This document shows, in pieces, positions 9,893 to 19,929 of a stretch of 64,000 nt of DNA. The first letter of the stretch is position 1. Each line of letters starts with the position of its first letter. The notes below the pieces were generated by a model that was given only the letters and a program-made list of their open reading frames with translations, ran no database searches and was not told the DNA's origin. Source of the DNA: Cherax quadricarinatus (taxonomy: Eukaryota; Arthropoda; Malacostraca; Decapoda; Parastacidae); contig NW_027196492.1 in the NCBI RefSeq assembly GCF_038502225.1, positions 25,226-89,225 of the forward strand, written 5' to 3'. The position numbers and the translations under genes are program-made.

Positions 9893-12211
9893 ATGGGTTT
9901 TGGCGGGAAAACTGTGAAGTCGCAGGGTAGTAACATGAGTACTAGGAGAACTAGTAATAGGCAAAATGAGGTGGATATTGGAAAGCCAGTGGCACTAATT
10001 GACAAGGACAGTAATAGGTTTAGTGGAATAACAGAAAGGAGCAGGAACGGTAAAGAGAAAGGAGGGTCCTTAAGTATATATTACACAAATAGTCGCAGTG
10101 CTAGGAATAAGATGGACGAGTTGAGACTAGTTGCTAGTGCAGGTAACATAGATGTATTTGCCATTACTGAGACGTGGTTTAATTCAAAAAGTCGGGACAT
10201 GCCTGCAGAATGTCACATTCAGGGTTTCAAATTGTTCCAAGTAGATAGAAGTATCGGGAAGGGGGGTGGGGTGGCATTGTATGTCCGAGATCGCTTGAAC
10301 TGTTGCATAAAAACGGGTATTAAGTCTGAAGTAACACATGCAGAGTCTGTTTGGATAGAATTTTCAGAGGGGCATGAAAAATTAACTTTAGGTGTGATAT
10401 ACCGTCCCCCAAATTTAGATAGGGACCAGGGAAGACTTCTATGGGAGGAAATTGTTAGGGCCACAAGGCACGATAATGTAGTAATTCTAGGAGACTTTAA
10501 CTTTAGTCATATTGATTGGAATTTCTTGACTGGGAATTTAGAATCATACGACTTCTTAGAAGTAGTTCAGGATTGTTTTTTGAAGCAGTTTGTGACAGAA
10601 CCTACAAGGGGTAATAACCTGCTTGACTTAGTTCTGGCAAACAATGAATCCCTTGTTAATAATTTAGAAGTTTCAGAGGAACTGGGTGCTAGCGACCACA
10701 AATCAATTACATTTAGAATTGAATGGAAGTATGATAGTAGGGATAACTCAGTAACAGTCCCAGATTTTCGCTTAGCAGATTACGATGGGCTTAGAGAACA
10801 CTTATCATCTGTTGACTGGGGTAACGAAGAGAGCTATCAATATGACAGTTTTCTGAACACAATACATGCTGCTCAAAAAACATTTATCCCTTATAAAGAA
10901 ATTAGATCAAATAGAAATGACCCAAAATGGATGAATAATAGGCTGAAATATCTACTAGGGCATAAGAAAGGAATTTATAGGCGTATCAAAAGAGGCGAGG
11001 GTCATCTTATGAATCAGTATATTGACATTAAGAGGGACATTAAAAAGGGGATAAGAAAAGCTAAAAGGGACTATGAAATTAAAGTTGCTGGGGATTCTAA
11101 AACTAACCCAAAAAGTTTTTTCCAGGTATATAGAACAAAAGTCAGAGATAAGATAGGTCCCCTTAAAAATAACTATGGGCAGCTTACTGACAAAGAGAAT
11201 GAAATGTGCTCGATTTTAAATAATTATTTTCTCTCGGTTTATACACAGGAAGACACTAATAATATTCCGGTAATTAATTTTTATAGTGGGCCAGAAGAAG
11301 ATAAATTATGTAACATCACAGTCACTAGTGAAATGGTTGTGAAGCAGATAGACCGACTGAAGCAAAATAAGTCACCGGGTCCTGATGAGGTTTTTTCAAG
11401 GGTTCTAAAGGAATGCAAAATGGAGTCTGTGAACCATTAACTAATATTTTTAATTTATCTCTTCAAACAGGTGTAGTGTCTGATATGTGGAAGATGGCTA
11501 ATGTAATTCCTATTTTTAAAACAGGGGACAAGTCGTTACCGTCAAATTACCGCCCAATAAACCTGACCTCAATTGTAGGCAAATTACTAGAGTCAATTAT
11601 AGCTGAGATTATAAGAAGCCATCTCGATAAGCATAGCTTGATTAATGATACTCAGCATGGATTCACAAGAGGCCGGTCTTGTCTAACTAATTTATTAACT
11701 TTCTTCAGTAAAGCTTTTGAGGCTGTTGACCACGATAAAGAATTTGATATTATTTACTTAGATTTTAGTAAGGCATTTGATAGAGTTCCGCACCAAAGAC
11801 TGTTGAAGAAAGTAGCAGCTCATGGCATTGGGGGAAGAGTGCTCTCGTGGATCGAATCATGGCTCACAGACAGGAAGCAGAGAGTGTCCATAAACTGGGT
11901 TAAATCCGAGTGGGGATCAGTAACAAGTGGCGTTCCACAGGGATCAGTCTTGGGCCCGTTGTTGTTTATAATATATATCAATGATCTTGATGAAGGAATT
12001 ACTAGTGATATGAGCAAATTCGCCGATGACACGAAGATAGGTAGGATAATTGATTCAAACGTAGTTGTTAGGGAACTTCAGGAGGATTTAGACAAACTCT
12101 ACTCTTGGTCAGAAAAGTGGCAGATGCAGTTCAATGTAGATAAATGCAAGGTTCTGAAGCTCGGGAGTGTCCATAACCCTAGCACTTATAAGTTAAATAA
12201 TGTAGAACTTA
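9893..12211 (+). pseudogene. CR1-B ORF2: endonuclease-reverse transcriptase, first part
   Basis: The main protein of the full-length CR1-B copy. From 9893 it encodes an APE-type endonuclease: 'SARNKMDELRLVASAGN', 'AITETW' near 10165, 'LGDFNFSHIDW' near 10487-10520, 'GASDHKSITF' near 10687. The N-terminal half of the RT follows. The frame breaks at about 11432: relative to the copy at 7853 one A is missing in 'aaaatggagtctgtg'. The RT continues from 11413 in another frame, with '[14 protein letters not shown]', '[13 protein letters not shown]' and 'FADDTKIG'. At 12211 the gene is cut by PLE insertions; the missing end lies at 16919-17530. The function is target-primed reverse transcription of LINE RNA. 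This copy is inactive. Confidence 0.9.
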
Positions 12212-12281
12212 TGATGAATGGTTTGAAAAACCGACAAGTTGAAGATTGAGACACTTATGCAGCATATGGGAATCTTTATTC

Positions 12282-12318
12282 AGGAAACGTTTCGCCACAC
12301 AGTGGCTTCATCAGTCCA
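12282..12318 (-). ncRNA. Hammerhead ribozyme-like motif (378-bp PLE family, unit 1)
   Basis: Minus strand: stem I 'gga', core 'ctgatga', stem II 'gccac'/'gtggc', core 'gaaa', stem III 'acgt', U, and stem I partner 'tcc'. A second minus copy at about 12660-12695 has a damaged core ('gggaaac'). Confidence 0.7.
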
Positions 12319-13038
12319 ATACAAAGAGGAAGGAGTAAGGAGAGGAGGAGTATGAGGTAATCAGTCCCTCAGCCTGGAGTCGATGTGTTCAGTCCATCAA
12401 TCTTGTAGAATGTACAGCATAGGGCCGTAGACGTGGCTTATATACTGTAGTGAGGTGACTTGAAGCAGACGGAGGCGGGATCATAGTGGTACCATCCACT
12501 AGTCGAAGTAGGTCTTTGTCCAAAGGTTGAACAAGCGTTGAAGAATTCTTTGTAAGAAGATCCCATGATGCTGGAGTGTCTGACAGTTGTGATGAATGGT
12601 TTGAAAAACCGACAAGTTGAAGATTGAGACACTTATGCAGCATATGGGAATCTTTATTCAGGAAACGTTTCCCCAGACAGTGGCTTCATCAGTCCAATAC
12701 AAAGAGGAAGGAGTAAGGAGAGGAGGAGTATGAGGTAATCAGTCCCTCAGCCTGGAGTCGATGTGTTCAGTCCATCAATCTTGTAGAATGTACAGCATAG
12801 GGCCGTAGACGTGGCTTATATACTGTAGTGAGGTGACTTGAAGCAGACGGAGGCGGGATCATAGTGGTACCATCCACTAGTCGAAGTAGGTCTTTGTCCA
12901 AAGGTTGAACAAGCGTTGAAGAATTCTTTGTAAGAAGATCCCATGATGCTGCAGTGTCTGACAGTTGTGATGAATGGTTTGAAAAACCGACAAGTTGAAG
13001 ATTGAGACACTTATGCAGCATATGGGAATCTTTATTCA

Positions 13039-13073
13039 GGAAACGTTTCGCCACACAGTGGCTTCATCAGTCC
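13039..13073 (-). ncRNA. Hammerhead ribozyme-like motif (unit 3)
   Basis: Same core and stems as the motif at 12282-12318, intact, on the minus strand just before the array switches orientation. Confidence 0.7.
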
Positions 13074-13417
13074 AATACAATAGATTCCCATATGCTGCAT
13101 AAGTGTCTCAATCTTCAACTTGTCGGTTTTTCAAACCATTCATCACAACTGTCAGACACTGCAGCATCATGGGATCTTCTTACAAAGAATTCTTCAACGC
13201 TTGTTCAACCTTTGGACAAAGACCTACTTCGACTAGTGGATGGTACCACTATGATCCCGCCTCCGTCTGCTTCAAGTCACCTCACTACAGTATATAAGCC
13301 ACGTCTACGGCCCTATGCTGTACATTCTACAAGATTGATGGACTGAACACATCGACTCCAGGCTGAGGGACTGATTACCTCATACTCCTCCTCTCCTTAC
13401 TCCTTCCTCTTTGTATT

Positions 13418-13453
13418 GGACTGATGAAGCCACTGTGTGGCGAAACGTTTCCT
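13418..13453 (+). ncRNA. Hammerhead ribozyme-like motif (plus unit)
   Basis: Plus strand: 'gga', 'ctgatga', stem II 'gccac'/'gtggc', 'gaaa', 'acgt', 't', 'tcc'. Intact core. Confidence 0.7.
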
Positions 13454-13795
13454 GAATAAAGATTCCCATATGCTGCATAAGTGTCTCAATCTTCAACTTG
13501 TCGGTTTTTCAAACCATTCATCACAACTGTCAGACACTGCAGCATCATGGGATCTTCTTACGAAGAATTCTTCAACGCTTGTTCAACCTTTGGACAAAGA
13601 CCTACTTCGACTAGTGGATGGTACCACTATGATCCCGCCTCCGTCTGCTTCAAGTCACCTCACTACAGTATATAAGCCACGTCTACGGCCCTATGCTGTA
13701 CATTCTACAAGATTGATGGACTGAACACATCGACTCCAGGCTGAGGGACTGATTACCTCATACTCCTCCTCTCCTTACTCCTTCCTCTTTGTATT

Positions 13796-13831
13796 GGACT
13801 GATGAAGCCACTGTGTGGCGAAACGTTTCCT
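13796..13831 (+). ncRNA. Hammerhead ribozyme-like motif (last plus unit)
   Basis: Identical to the motif at 13418-13453, one 378-bp period downstream. Confidence 0.7.
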
Positions 13832-13963
13832 GAATAAAGATTCCCATATGCTGCATAAGTGTCTCAATCTTCAATGTAGAACTTAGCCATGAACATTAAA
13901 ATGGTATAAAATACCGACAGGTTGTTAGGTAAGACACATATGCAACAGTTAGGTATCTTTATT

Positions 13964-14002
13964 ATGAAACGTTTCGCCTACACAGTAGGCTTCTTCAGTC
14001 AA
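13964..14002 (-). ncRNA. Hammerhead ribozyme-like motif, CUGAAGA type
   Basis: Minus strand: stem I 'tga', core 'ctgaaga', stem II 'gccta'/'taggc', core 'gaaa', 'acgt', 't', stem I partner 'tca'. A truncated second copy ends at about 14424 where the CR1 sequence begins. Confidence 0.7.
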
Positions 14003-14424
14003 GTACAGAAAAGTTGATAGAAGCAGAAGGTACTTGAAGACGATGTAATCAGTCCATCACCCTTAAAGTTTTGAGGTGGTCAGTCCCTCAGTCTGGAGAA
14101 GAGCATTGTTCCATAGTATGAAACAATATGGAGATGAAGTGACAGAATGGAGCTTTTTATAGCGCCAAGAGGTGAGACGTAGGCCACTAGGAGAGGTAAG
14201 AACTCAGATGTTGAAAGGTCAGGTCCCTCTCAAATCCAGCCGCTCTCACTAGTGGAAGTTGTCGAAGTTGATTGCAGGTCTGTACCAAGATACCCTTGTG
14301 TTGCAGTGTCTGACAGATTGAACATTAAAATGGTATAAAATACCGACAGGTTCTTAGGTAAGACACATATGCAACAGTTAGGTATCTTTATTATGAAACG
14401 TTTCGCCTACACAGTAGGCTTCTT

Positions 14425-14740
14425 GATATGAAGCCAAGGATTCTATTAGCTTTATTGCGAACACTTATGCACTGTTGTCTTGGTTTCAGATTACTGCTAA
14501 CCAGAACTCCTAAATCTTTTTCGCAATCCGTAATATTAAGATCTACATTATTTAGTTTATATGTGGCATGGTTATTGTCCTGTCCAACATTTAGAACTTT
14601 GCATTTGTCTATATTAAACTGCATCTGCCACTTCTCCGACCACTGCATCAGTCTATTCAAATCTTCCTGGAGTGCTCGAATGTCCTCGTCAGAATGAATT
14701 CGACGGCCTATTTTGGTGTCATCGGCAAACTTGTCGATGG
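14425..14740 (-). pseudogene. CR1-A RT fragment, downstream half
   Basis: Minus-strand translation from 14740 reads 'KFADDTKIGRRIHSDED' and continues to 'NRILGFISRS' near 14430, matching CR1-A RT just after the catalytic block. It is the continuation of the fragment at 16052-16545, from which it is separated by an inserted PLE. Confidence 0.85.
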
Positions 14741-14811
14741 AAATAAATGGTATAAAATACCGACACAATGGAAATATAAACACAAATGCAGTATAATGTG
14801 ATCCTTTATTG

Positions 14812-14850
14812 ACAACGTTTCACCCACACAGTGGGCTTTTTCAAGTCACA
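14812..14850 (-). ncRNA. Hammerhead-like motif, UUGAAAA type (decayed)
   Basis: Minus strand: stem I 'tgac', core 'ttgaaaa', stem II 'gcccac'/'gtgggt', then 'gaaa', 'acgt', 't', 'gtca'. The pairing G8-to-A with C3-to-U is seen again. One stem II pair is G-U because of a C-to-T change next to the GAAA core. Confidence 0.55.
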
Positions 14851-15026
14851 CACGGATCTACCTGGGGTAGGAAGGTACGAGGGTATTTATAGGCATGTTC
14901 AGAATGTTGAGGTCAGGTGGAGAATGCTGCATCTGATGATCTACCGGGTGGGGTTATAGAGTCTTGGGTAGCTTGGCAGGGGTATTGGACAAGTTGTGAG
15001 TAGACCTTCTGCAGTGTTCTATGTTC

Positions 15027-16051
15027 TTATGTGGGATAGCGATGAAGAAGTTTCTTGGCGAGTGGTTCAGCTATGTTATAGAAGCCATTGTTCTGGTTGA
15101 AATTGTTGGTTGTAGAGATGAGCGATGATTCCAGGATTCTTCTGTATTGAGTGTTGTCTTCTGTGGCTATAAGTCTTGAGTTTCTGTAGTTAATTAAATG
15201 GTTGTGTGAATTGCGATGTTGTACACAGGCATTCCTTGTATCGTCAGTCCTGCTTGCATATTGGTGTTCTGAAATACGTGTTTGGAGGTCTCTTGATGTT
15301 TCGCCCACATATAATTTGTTGCAGTCATTACAAGGGATTATGTATACCCCTGCAGAGGATGGAGGCTTGTCCTGTCTACTACTAGTGATGTCCTTGATGG
15401 TCGTGGTTGTGGAGGTAGATACTTGGAATGATGTTTTCGCAAAGATGTTGGAAACATGTTTGGCAATGGAGTTGGTTGGGAGGACTATGTATCTCTTCTC
15501 GGCAGTGTCTTCTCTGGGTGTGTTGAAGATGTCTAATGCCCGCCGTCTGCAGTCTCTGATGAAGTGACGAGGATAGTGGAGTTTAGAAAATACTTGTTCA
15601 ATTATAGTGCATTCTTCCTCAAGGAACTCATTGCTGCAGATTCTGAGTGCACGTAGGAAGAAGCCTATAATTACACCACGTTTAGTTTTGGTGTCGTGGT
15701 GAGAGTAGAAGTGGAGAAGATCGTTTTGGTTGGTGGGTTTTCGATAGACTTTAAAACGAAGTTCGTGGTCAGCTTTGCAGAGCAGAACATCAAGGAAAGG
15801 AAGAGTGTTGTCGACTTCTTCTTCAAGTGTGAATTGGATTGAAGGCTCGACCTGGTTGAGCTTGTCTTGGAGAGCTTGAACGTTGAAGCGTTTAGGAGTT
15901 ATGAGGAGAATGTCGTCAACATAACGGAGCCAGGTGACAGACGAAGGAATGATGGTGGAGAAACGTTCGGCTTCTAGATGTTCCATGTATAGGTTCGCCA
16001 GGACTGCACTGAGTGGCGAACCCATGGGTAGTCCAAAAGTCTGCTGAAAGA
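15027..16051 (-). pseudogene. PLE reverse transcriptase C-terminus plus GIY-YIG endonuclease
   Basis: An open frame of about 340 codons truncated at the N-terminus. It starts inside the RT: block '[18 protein letters not shown]' at the beginning, and the catalytic 'RYVDDILL' about 35 residues later. A linker follows, then a GIY-YIG nuclease module with 'GVYIIPC', 'KLYVGETSRDLQTRISEH' and 'ACVQHRNSHNH', ending '...LHRYPT' at 15027. RT plus C-terminal GIY-YIG is the hallmark of endonuclease-bearing Penelope-like elements. The remaining frame has no stops, so the copy is young, but it lacks the N-terminal half and cannot be autonomous. A near-identical C-terminal copy lies at 48967-49700. Confidence 0.9.
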
Positions 16052-16545
16052 GGTGATTTTATGCCCTCATCTATGTCGTTTATGTAGATTGTGAACAGCA
16101 GGGGGCCCAACACTGACCCCTGTGGAACACCGCTCGTGACACTTCCCCACTCTGATTTCTCCCCATTTATGCAAACTCTCTGCTGCCTATTTGTCAACCA
16201 TGCCTCTATCCAGGAAAAAATTTCTCCTCCTATTCCATGTGCTTTAATTTTCCTCAATAGTCTCTGATGTGGGACCCTGTCAAAAGCCTTACTGCAGTCC
16301 ATATACACAATATCATATTCATTACCATGATCTACCTCCTCAAATACCTTAGTGAAAAAAGTTAATAAATTCGTAAGGCAGGAACGCCCCTTTGTAAAAC
16401 CATGCTGAGATTCGTTGATTAATTTATGCTTTTCAAGGTGGCTACGAACTGCCTCGGCAATTATTGATTCCATAAATTTTCCCACTATGGAGGTTAGGCT
16501 TATTGGTCTATAGTTCGAAGCTAAGGACCTGTCACCTGTTTTGGT
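16052..16545 (-). pseudogene. CR1-A RT fragment, upstream half
   Basis: Minus-strand frame reads '[19 protein letters not shown]', '[19 protein letters not shown]', '[20 protein letters not shown]', then is cut at '...DEGIKS' by the PLE at 16051. It matches CR1-A and is antisense to the host CR1-B copy. The right join to PLE terminal repeat is near 16545. Confidence 0.85.
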
Positions 16546-16827
16546 ACAGACCTGCAATCAACTTCGACAACTTCCACTAGTGAGAGCGGCTGGATTTGAG
16601 AGGGACCTGACCTTTCAACATCTGAGTTCTTACCTCTCCTAGTGGCCTACGTCTCATCTCTTGGCGCTATAAAAAGCTCCATTCTGTCACTTCATCTCCA
16701 TATTGTTTCATACTATGGAACAATGCTCTTCTCCAGACTGAGGGACTGACCACCTCAAAACTTTAAGGGTGATGGACTGATTACATCGTCTTCAAGTATC
16801 TTCTGCTTCTATCAACTTTTCTGTACT

Positions 16828-16865
16828 TGACTGAAGAAGCCTACTGTGTAGGCGAAACGTTTCAT
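16828..16865 (+). ncRNA. Hammerhead ribozyme-like motif, CUGAAGA type
   Basis: Plus strand: 'tga', 'ctgaaga', 'gccta'/'taggc', 'gaaa', 'acgt', 't', 'tca'. Inverted partner of the copy at 13964-14002. Confidence 0.7.
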
Positions 16866-16905
16866 AATAAAGATACCTAACTGTTGCATATGTGTCTTAC
16901 CTAAC

Positions 16906-17530
16906 AGAACTTAGCCATACAGATTGCGAAAAGGACTTGGGGGTTATGGTAAGCAGCAACCTTAAACCAAGACAGCAATGCCTAAGCGTACGTAATAAGG
17001 CAAATAGATTACTGGGATTTATATCAAGAAGTGTAAGCAACAGAAGTCCAGAGGTCATACTGCAGCTTTATACATCATTAGTAAGGCCTCACCTAGATTA
17101 TGCAGCTCAATTCTGGTCTCCATATTACAGAATGGACATAAATTCGTTGGAAAACATTCAACGTAGGATGACTAAATTAATACATAGCATTAGAAATCTT
17201 TCTTATGAAGAAAGATTGAAGACTCTTAAGTTACATTCACTTGTTAGACGAAGAATGAGGGGAGACCTGATCGAAGTGTATAAGTGGAAGATAGGTATTA
17301 ATAGGGGGGATATTAACAAGGTCTTGAGGATATCTCTCCAAGAGAGAACCCGCAGTAATGGATTTAAATTAGATAAGTTTAGATTTAGAAAGGACATAGG
17401 AAAGTATTGGTTTGGAAATAGGGTAGTTGATGAGTGGAACAGTCTACCTAGTTGGGTTATTGAGGCTAGGACTATGGGTAGTTTCAAATTTAGGTTGGAT
17501 AAGTACATGAGTGGGAGGGGTTGGATTTGA
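16906..17530 (+). pseudogene. CR1-B ORF2: reverse transcriptase C-terminus, last part
   Basis: Continuation of the CR1-B ORF2 cut at 12211. It starts with the target duplication and then reads 'HTDCEKDLGVMVSSNLK', 'RNKANRLLGFISRS', 'SLVRPHLDYAAQFWSPYYRM' and the C-terminal domain 'GNRVVDEWNSLPSWVIEAR' to a stop at 17528-17530. This stretch is open throughout. The 3' UTR runs from 17531 and is split by another PLE at 17623-18382. Confidence 0.9.
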
Positions 17531-17661
17531 GTGGGACTTGCACATCGGAGCTTGTTTCTTGGGTGGCATTGAAAGTTGGGTTGGTCAAATGTTTGTTAGT
17601 GGGATGAATTGTAAAGGACCTGTGGAAAAAGACACTTATGTACAGTTCAGGACATTTATTA

Positions 17662-17699
17662 AAGGAAACGTTTCGCCACGAGTGGCTTCTTCAGTCCTA
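17662..17699 (-). ncRNA. Hammerhead ribozyme-like motif
   Basis: Minus strand: 'gga', 'ctgaaga', stem II 'gccac'/'gtggc' with a 2-base loop, 'gaaa', 'acgt', 't', 'tcc'. Intact core with the CUGAAGA variant and the GGA/UCC stem I. Confidence 0.7.
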
Positions 17700-17769
17700 A
17701 TACAGAGAAAACTAAGAAAACACATATATATATAGTGGCGGGAGTCAGGTGAGGTGATGCGTGGGTAGA

Positions 17770-17845
<76 letters not shown>

Positions 17846-17886
17846 ATGAAACTAAGGAGGTGAGGCTAGAGAGGGACCTGCTGGCA

Positions 17887-18365
17887 TCAAGTAATACCAG
17901 TTCCCAGGATGGGTAATATCCTCTTGCTTAGTAATTTTGAAATACTGTAACTACCGGATTTTTGCTTTATAGTGTTACTGACAGAAATTAGTGCAGCTTC
18001 AATGCATTTTCTCCGTCTTAAGTCGTCTTCTTTAATAACTAGTTTAGCTTCATTGAATTTCATGAGGTGTCCAACATCGTCTCTATGTTGAACACATGCG
18101 TTTTTGCGGTCATCATTTCTGCAAGCATTTTTGTGTTCTGCTATCCTAATGTCCAGAGTTCTGGCTGTTTCCCCTACATATACTTTGTCACACCCCCCAC
18201 ATGGTATAGTGTAGATTCCTGCACTTGTGCCAGAATCATGCTTGGGTTTTTGTATCAGGTTCCTAATAGTAGTTGAAGAGCTGGTAGATATTTTAGCCAG
18301 TTTTCCGTCAAACATTTTTGAAACATTAGTGGTAACGTTGCTGACCGGTAAAACGATGTAACGGT
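17887..18365 (-). pseudogene. PLE GIY-YIG endonuclease domain fragment
   Basis: An N-terminally truncated frame that starts in the linker ('YIVLPVSNV' near 18360) and contains the GIY-YIG module: 'GIYTIPCGGCDKVYVGETAR', 'ACVQHRDDVGHL', 'KCIEAALISVSNTIKQKSGS'. It is open to the stop at 17887. No RT motif is left. The sequence differs clearly from the 15027-16051 copy, so at least two PLE families are present. Confidence 0.85.
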
Positions 18366-18450
18366 ATCACCATACCATTTCCTGTAAAGGACCTGCCTAG
18401 TATGGGCCAACAGGCCTGCTGCAGTGTTCCTCCTTTCTTATGTTCTTATG

Positions 18451-18980
18451 TAAAACATTCAGCGTAGGATGACTAAATTAATACATAGCATTAGAAATCT
18501 TCCTTATGAAGAAAGATTGAAGACTCTTAAGTTACATTCACTTGTTAGACGAAGAATAAGGGGAGACCTGATCGAAGTGTATAAGTGGAAGATAGGTATT
18601 AATAATGGGGATATTAACAAGGTCTTGAGGATATCTCTCCAGGAGAGAACCCGCAGTAATGGATTTAAATTAGATAAGTTTAGATTTAGAAAGGACATAG
18701 GAAAGTATTGGTTTGGAAATAGGGTAGTTGATGAGTGGAACAGTCTACCTAGTTGGGTTATTGAGGCTAGGACTTGGGGTAGTTTCAAATTCAGGTTGGA
18801 TAAGTACATGAGTGGGAGGGGTTGGATTTGAGAGGGACTTGCACATCGGAGCTTGTTTCTTGGGTGGCATTGAAAATTGGGTTGGTCAAATGTTTGTTAG
18901 TGGGATGATTTGTAAAGGACCTGCCTAGTATGGGCCAACAGGCCTGCTGCAGTGTTTCTCCTTTCTTATGTTTTATGTTC
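18451..18980 (+). pseudogene. CR1-B 5'-truncated copy (RT C-terminus and 3' UTR)
   Basis: Starts abruptly after the tail repeats of the previous copy. It reads 'TKLIHSIRNLPYEERLK' to '...DKYMSGRGWI' (stop near 18831), then 3' UTR words 'cctgcctagtatgggccaac' and a degenerate 'ttcttatg' tail near 18965-18980. It is more than 95 percent alike by eye to 17165-17530. It looks like a LINE that landed in the tail repeat of its relative. Confidence 0.85.
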
Positions 18981-19029
18981 TAGCTTGTTTCAGTGTTCAC
19001 TCTCTGTAATGTGCTTTGTGTAGTATAAC

Positions 19030-19625
19030 AGGAGAGACTATGTGATGGCAGGGTTTACTGTTTTCAGGAGGATTCTTGCTAAGACTTCGGAGATGGTGAA
19101 GCTGCCGTTGTTTTGTTTAATTGTATTCGAAACAGCGATCAGTGCTGATTCGAGGCACTTGCGTCTGCGGAAATTAGTTTCTTTGATCACTAATTGGGCG
19201 TCTCTGAATTTCATGAGATGATTGGTGGAATTTCGGTGTTGTACACAGGCGTTGTTCAAGTTATCGTTCCTACATGCGTAAATGTGTTCATTGAGGCTGG
19301 TGTCGAGGTTTCTTGTTGTTTCACCTACGTAAATCTTGTCACAGCCTCCACAGGGTATAGTGTAAACTCGTGCATTGACTGGTTCGTGGTGCTTGGATTT
19401 TGTCCTGGTTAGATCCTTTATTGAAGTGCTAGAAGCGATGGCGACTCTGGTGTTAGCTTGTGAAAGTACTTTTGAGACGTTCAGTGCAACCTGGCTGTTG
19501 GGAAGAATTATAACTTTGTTGGGAGTGGTGATGATGCGTGGAGAATTAATGATCTGAAGAGGTTTGTTGCTGTTTAGAACAACGCTGGAGAAGTTCCTGG
19601 CAAGAGGTTCAGCTATGTTGTAAAA
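19030..19625 (-). pseudogene. PLE GIY-YIG fragment
   Basis: Minus-strand coding remnant with 'YTIPCGGCDKIYVGETTRNL', 'ACVQHRNSTNHLMKF' and 'RRKCLESALIAVSNTIKQ', ending near 19038. Upstream linker words ('YNIAEPLARNF', 'NKVIILPNSQVAL') reach about 19625. At least one frame interruption lies between linker and nuclease. RT is absent. Confidence 0.8.
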
Positions 19626-19629
19626 ATTA

Positions 19630-19900
19630 CATTTTAAAGTCTAGTGAAAACCGACCAACGAGCAGGATCTTCTCCACTTCTACTCTCACCACAACACCAA
19701 AACTAAACGTGACGTTATCATAAGCTTCTTCCTTCATGACCTTGAAATCTGTAGTAGCGAATTCCTTGAGGAAGAATTCTCTTTCATCGAACAAGTATTT
19801 TCTAAACTTGAGTATTCTCATCACTTCATTATAGACTGCAGACGCTGTGCATATAACATCTTCAGCTCATACATAAATAACCCGCACATAGCAGAGGGAA
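19630..19900 (+). pseudogene. PLE RT-to-linker fragment, opposite orientation
   Basis: The plus-strand translation contains 'KPTNEQDLLHFYSHHNTKTK' and 'FIEQVFSKLEYSHHF', homologous to the post-RT linker of the 15027-16051 protein. There is an in-frame stop near the start. It abuts the preceding minus-strand PLE fragment head to head at about 19628. Confidence 0.7.
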
Positions 19901-19929
19901 AAACTTATGAAGAGAGTGAGTCAGTATAT

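Larger units (their letters stand above)
12212..13874. mobile_element. Tandem and inverted PLE terminal repeats in CR1-B ORF2
   Basis: The insertion is bounded by the target duplication 'aatgtagaactta' (12199-12211 and 13873-13885). It contains only copies of one PLE terminal repeat with a 378-bp period: two full minus-oriented units starting at 12212 and 12590, a partial minus unit from 12968, then plus-oriented units from about 13082, 13145 and 13523. The orientation switch is near 13081. Each unit carries a hammerhead-like motif. Short open frames repeated in every unit are non-coding by-products. No RT or GIY-YIG sequence is present, so this is a non-autonomous or rearranged PLE. Confidence 0.9.
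14741..16051 (-). mobile_element. 5'-truncated Penelope-like element with GIY-YIG gene
   Basis: A minus-oriented PLE inserted inside the CR1-A fragment, beginning within the RT domain (16051) and ending after the 3' region near 14741. The 3' region carries a hammerhead-like motif at 14812-14850. A few CR1 bases are missing at the insertion point, and no clear target duplication is seen. Confidence 0.8.
13891..16905. mobile_element. Composite PLE insertion enclosing reversed CR1-A and PLE gene pieces
   Basis: The insertion is bounded by a 13-bp duplication 'agaacttagccat' (13878-13890 and 16906-16918). From the left it holds one full and one partial minus-oriented PLE terminal repeat (13891-14424), then a minus-strand CR1-A fragment split by a second PLE (14425-16545), then a plus-oriented PLE terminal repeat (16546-16905). 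The outer terminal repeats are inverted, and their internal DNA is largely foreign LINE sequence. It lies in the right-hand duplication of the preceding PLE insertion, so it is the younger of the two. Confidence 0.85.
17623..18382 (-). mobile_element. PLE insertion in the CR1-B 3' UTR, 13-bp TSD
   Basis: The insertion is bounded by 'tgtaaaggacctg' (17610-17622 and 18383-18395). Minus orientation: the GIY-YIG coding end lies on the right, then a (GTA)n run (17772-17845), then a terminal region with a hammerhead-like motif at 17662-17699. The CR1-B tail resumes at 18383 and ends with 'ttcttatg' repeats at 18435-18450. Confidence 0.9.

Noticed and set aside
12389..13724. Recurring 64- and 95-codon frames in PLE terminal repeats
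   Set aside because: They recur in each 378-bp non-coding unit on whichever strand the unit points, and match no protein family that I recognise.
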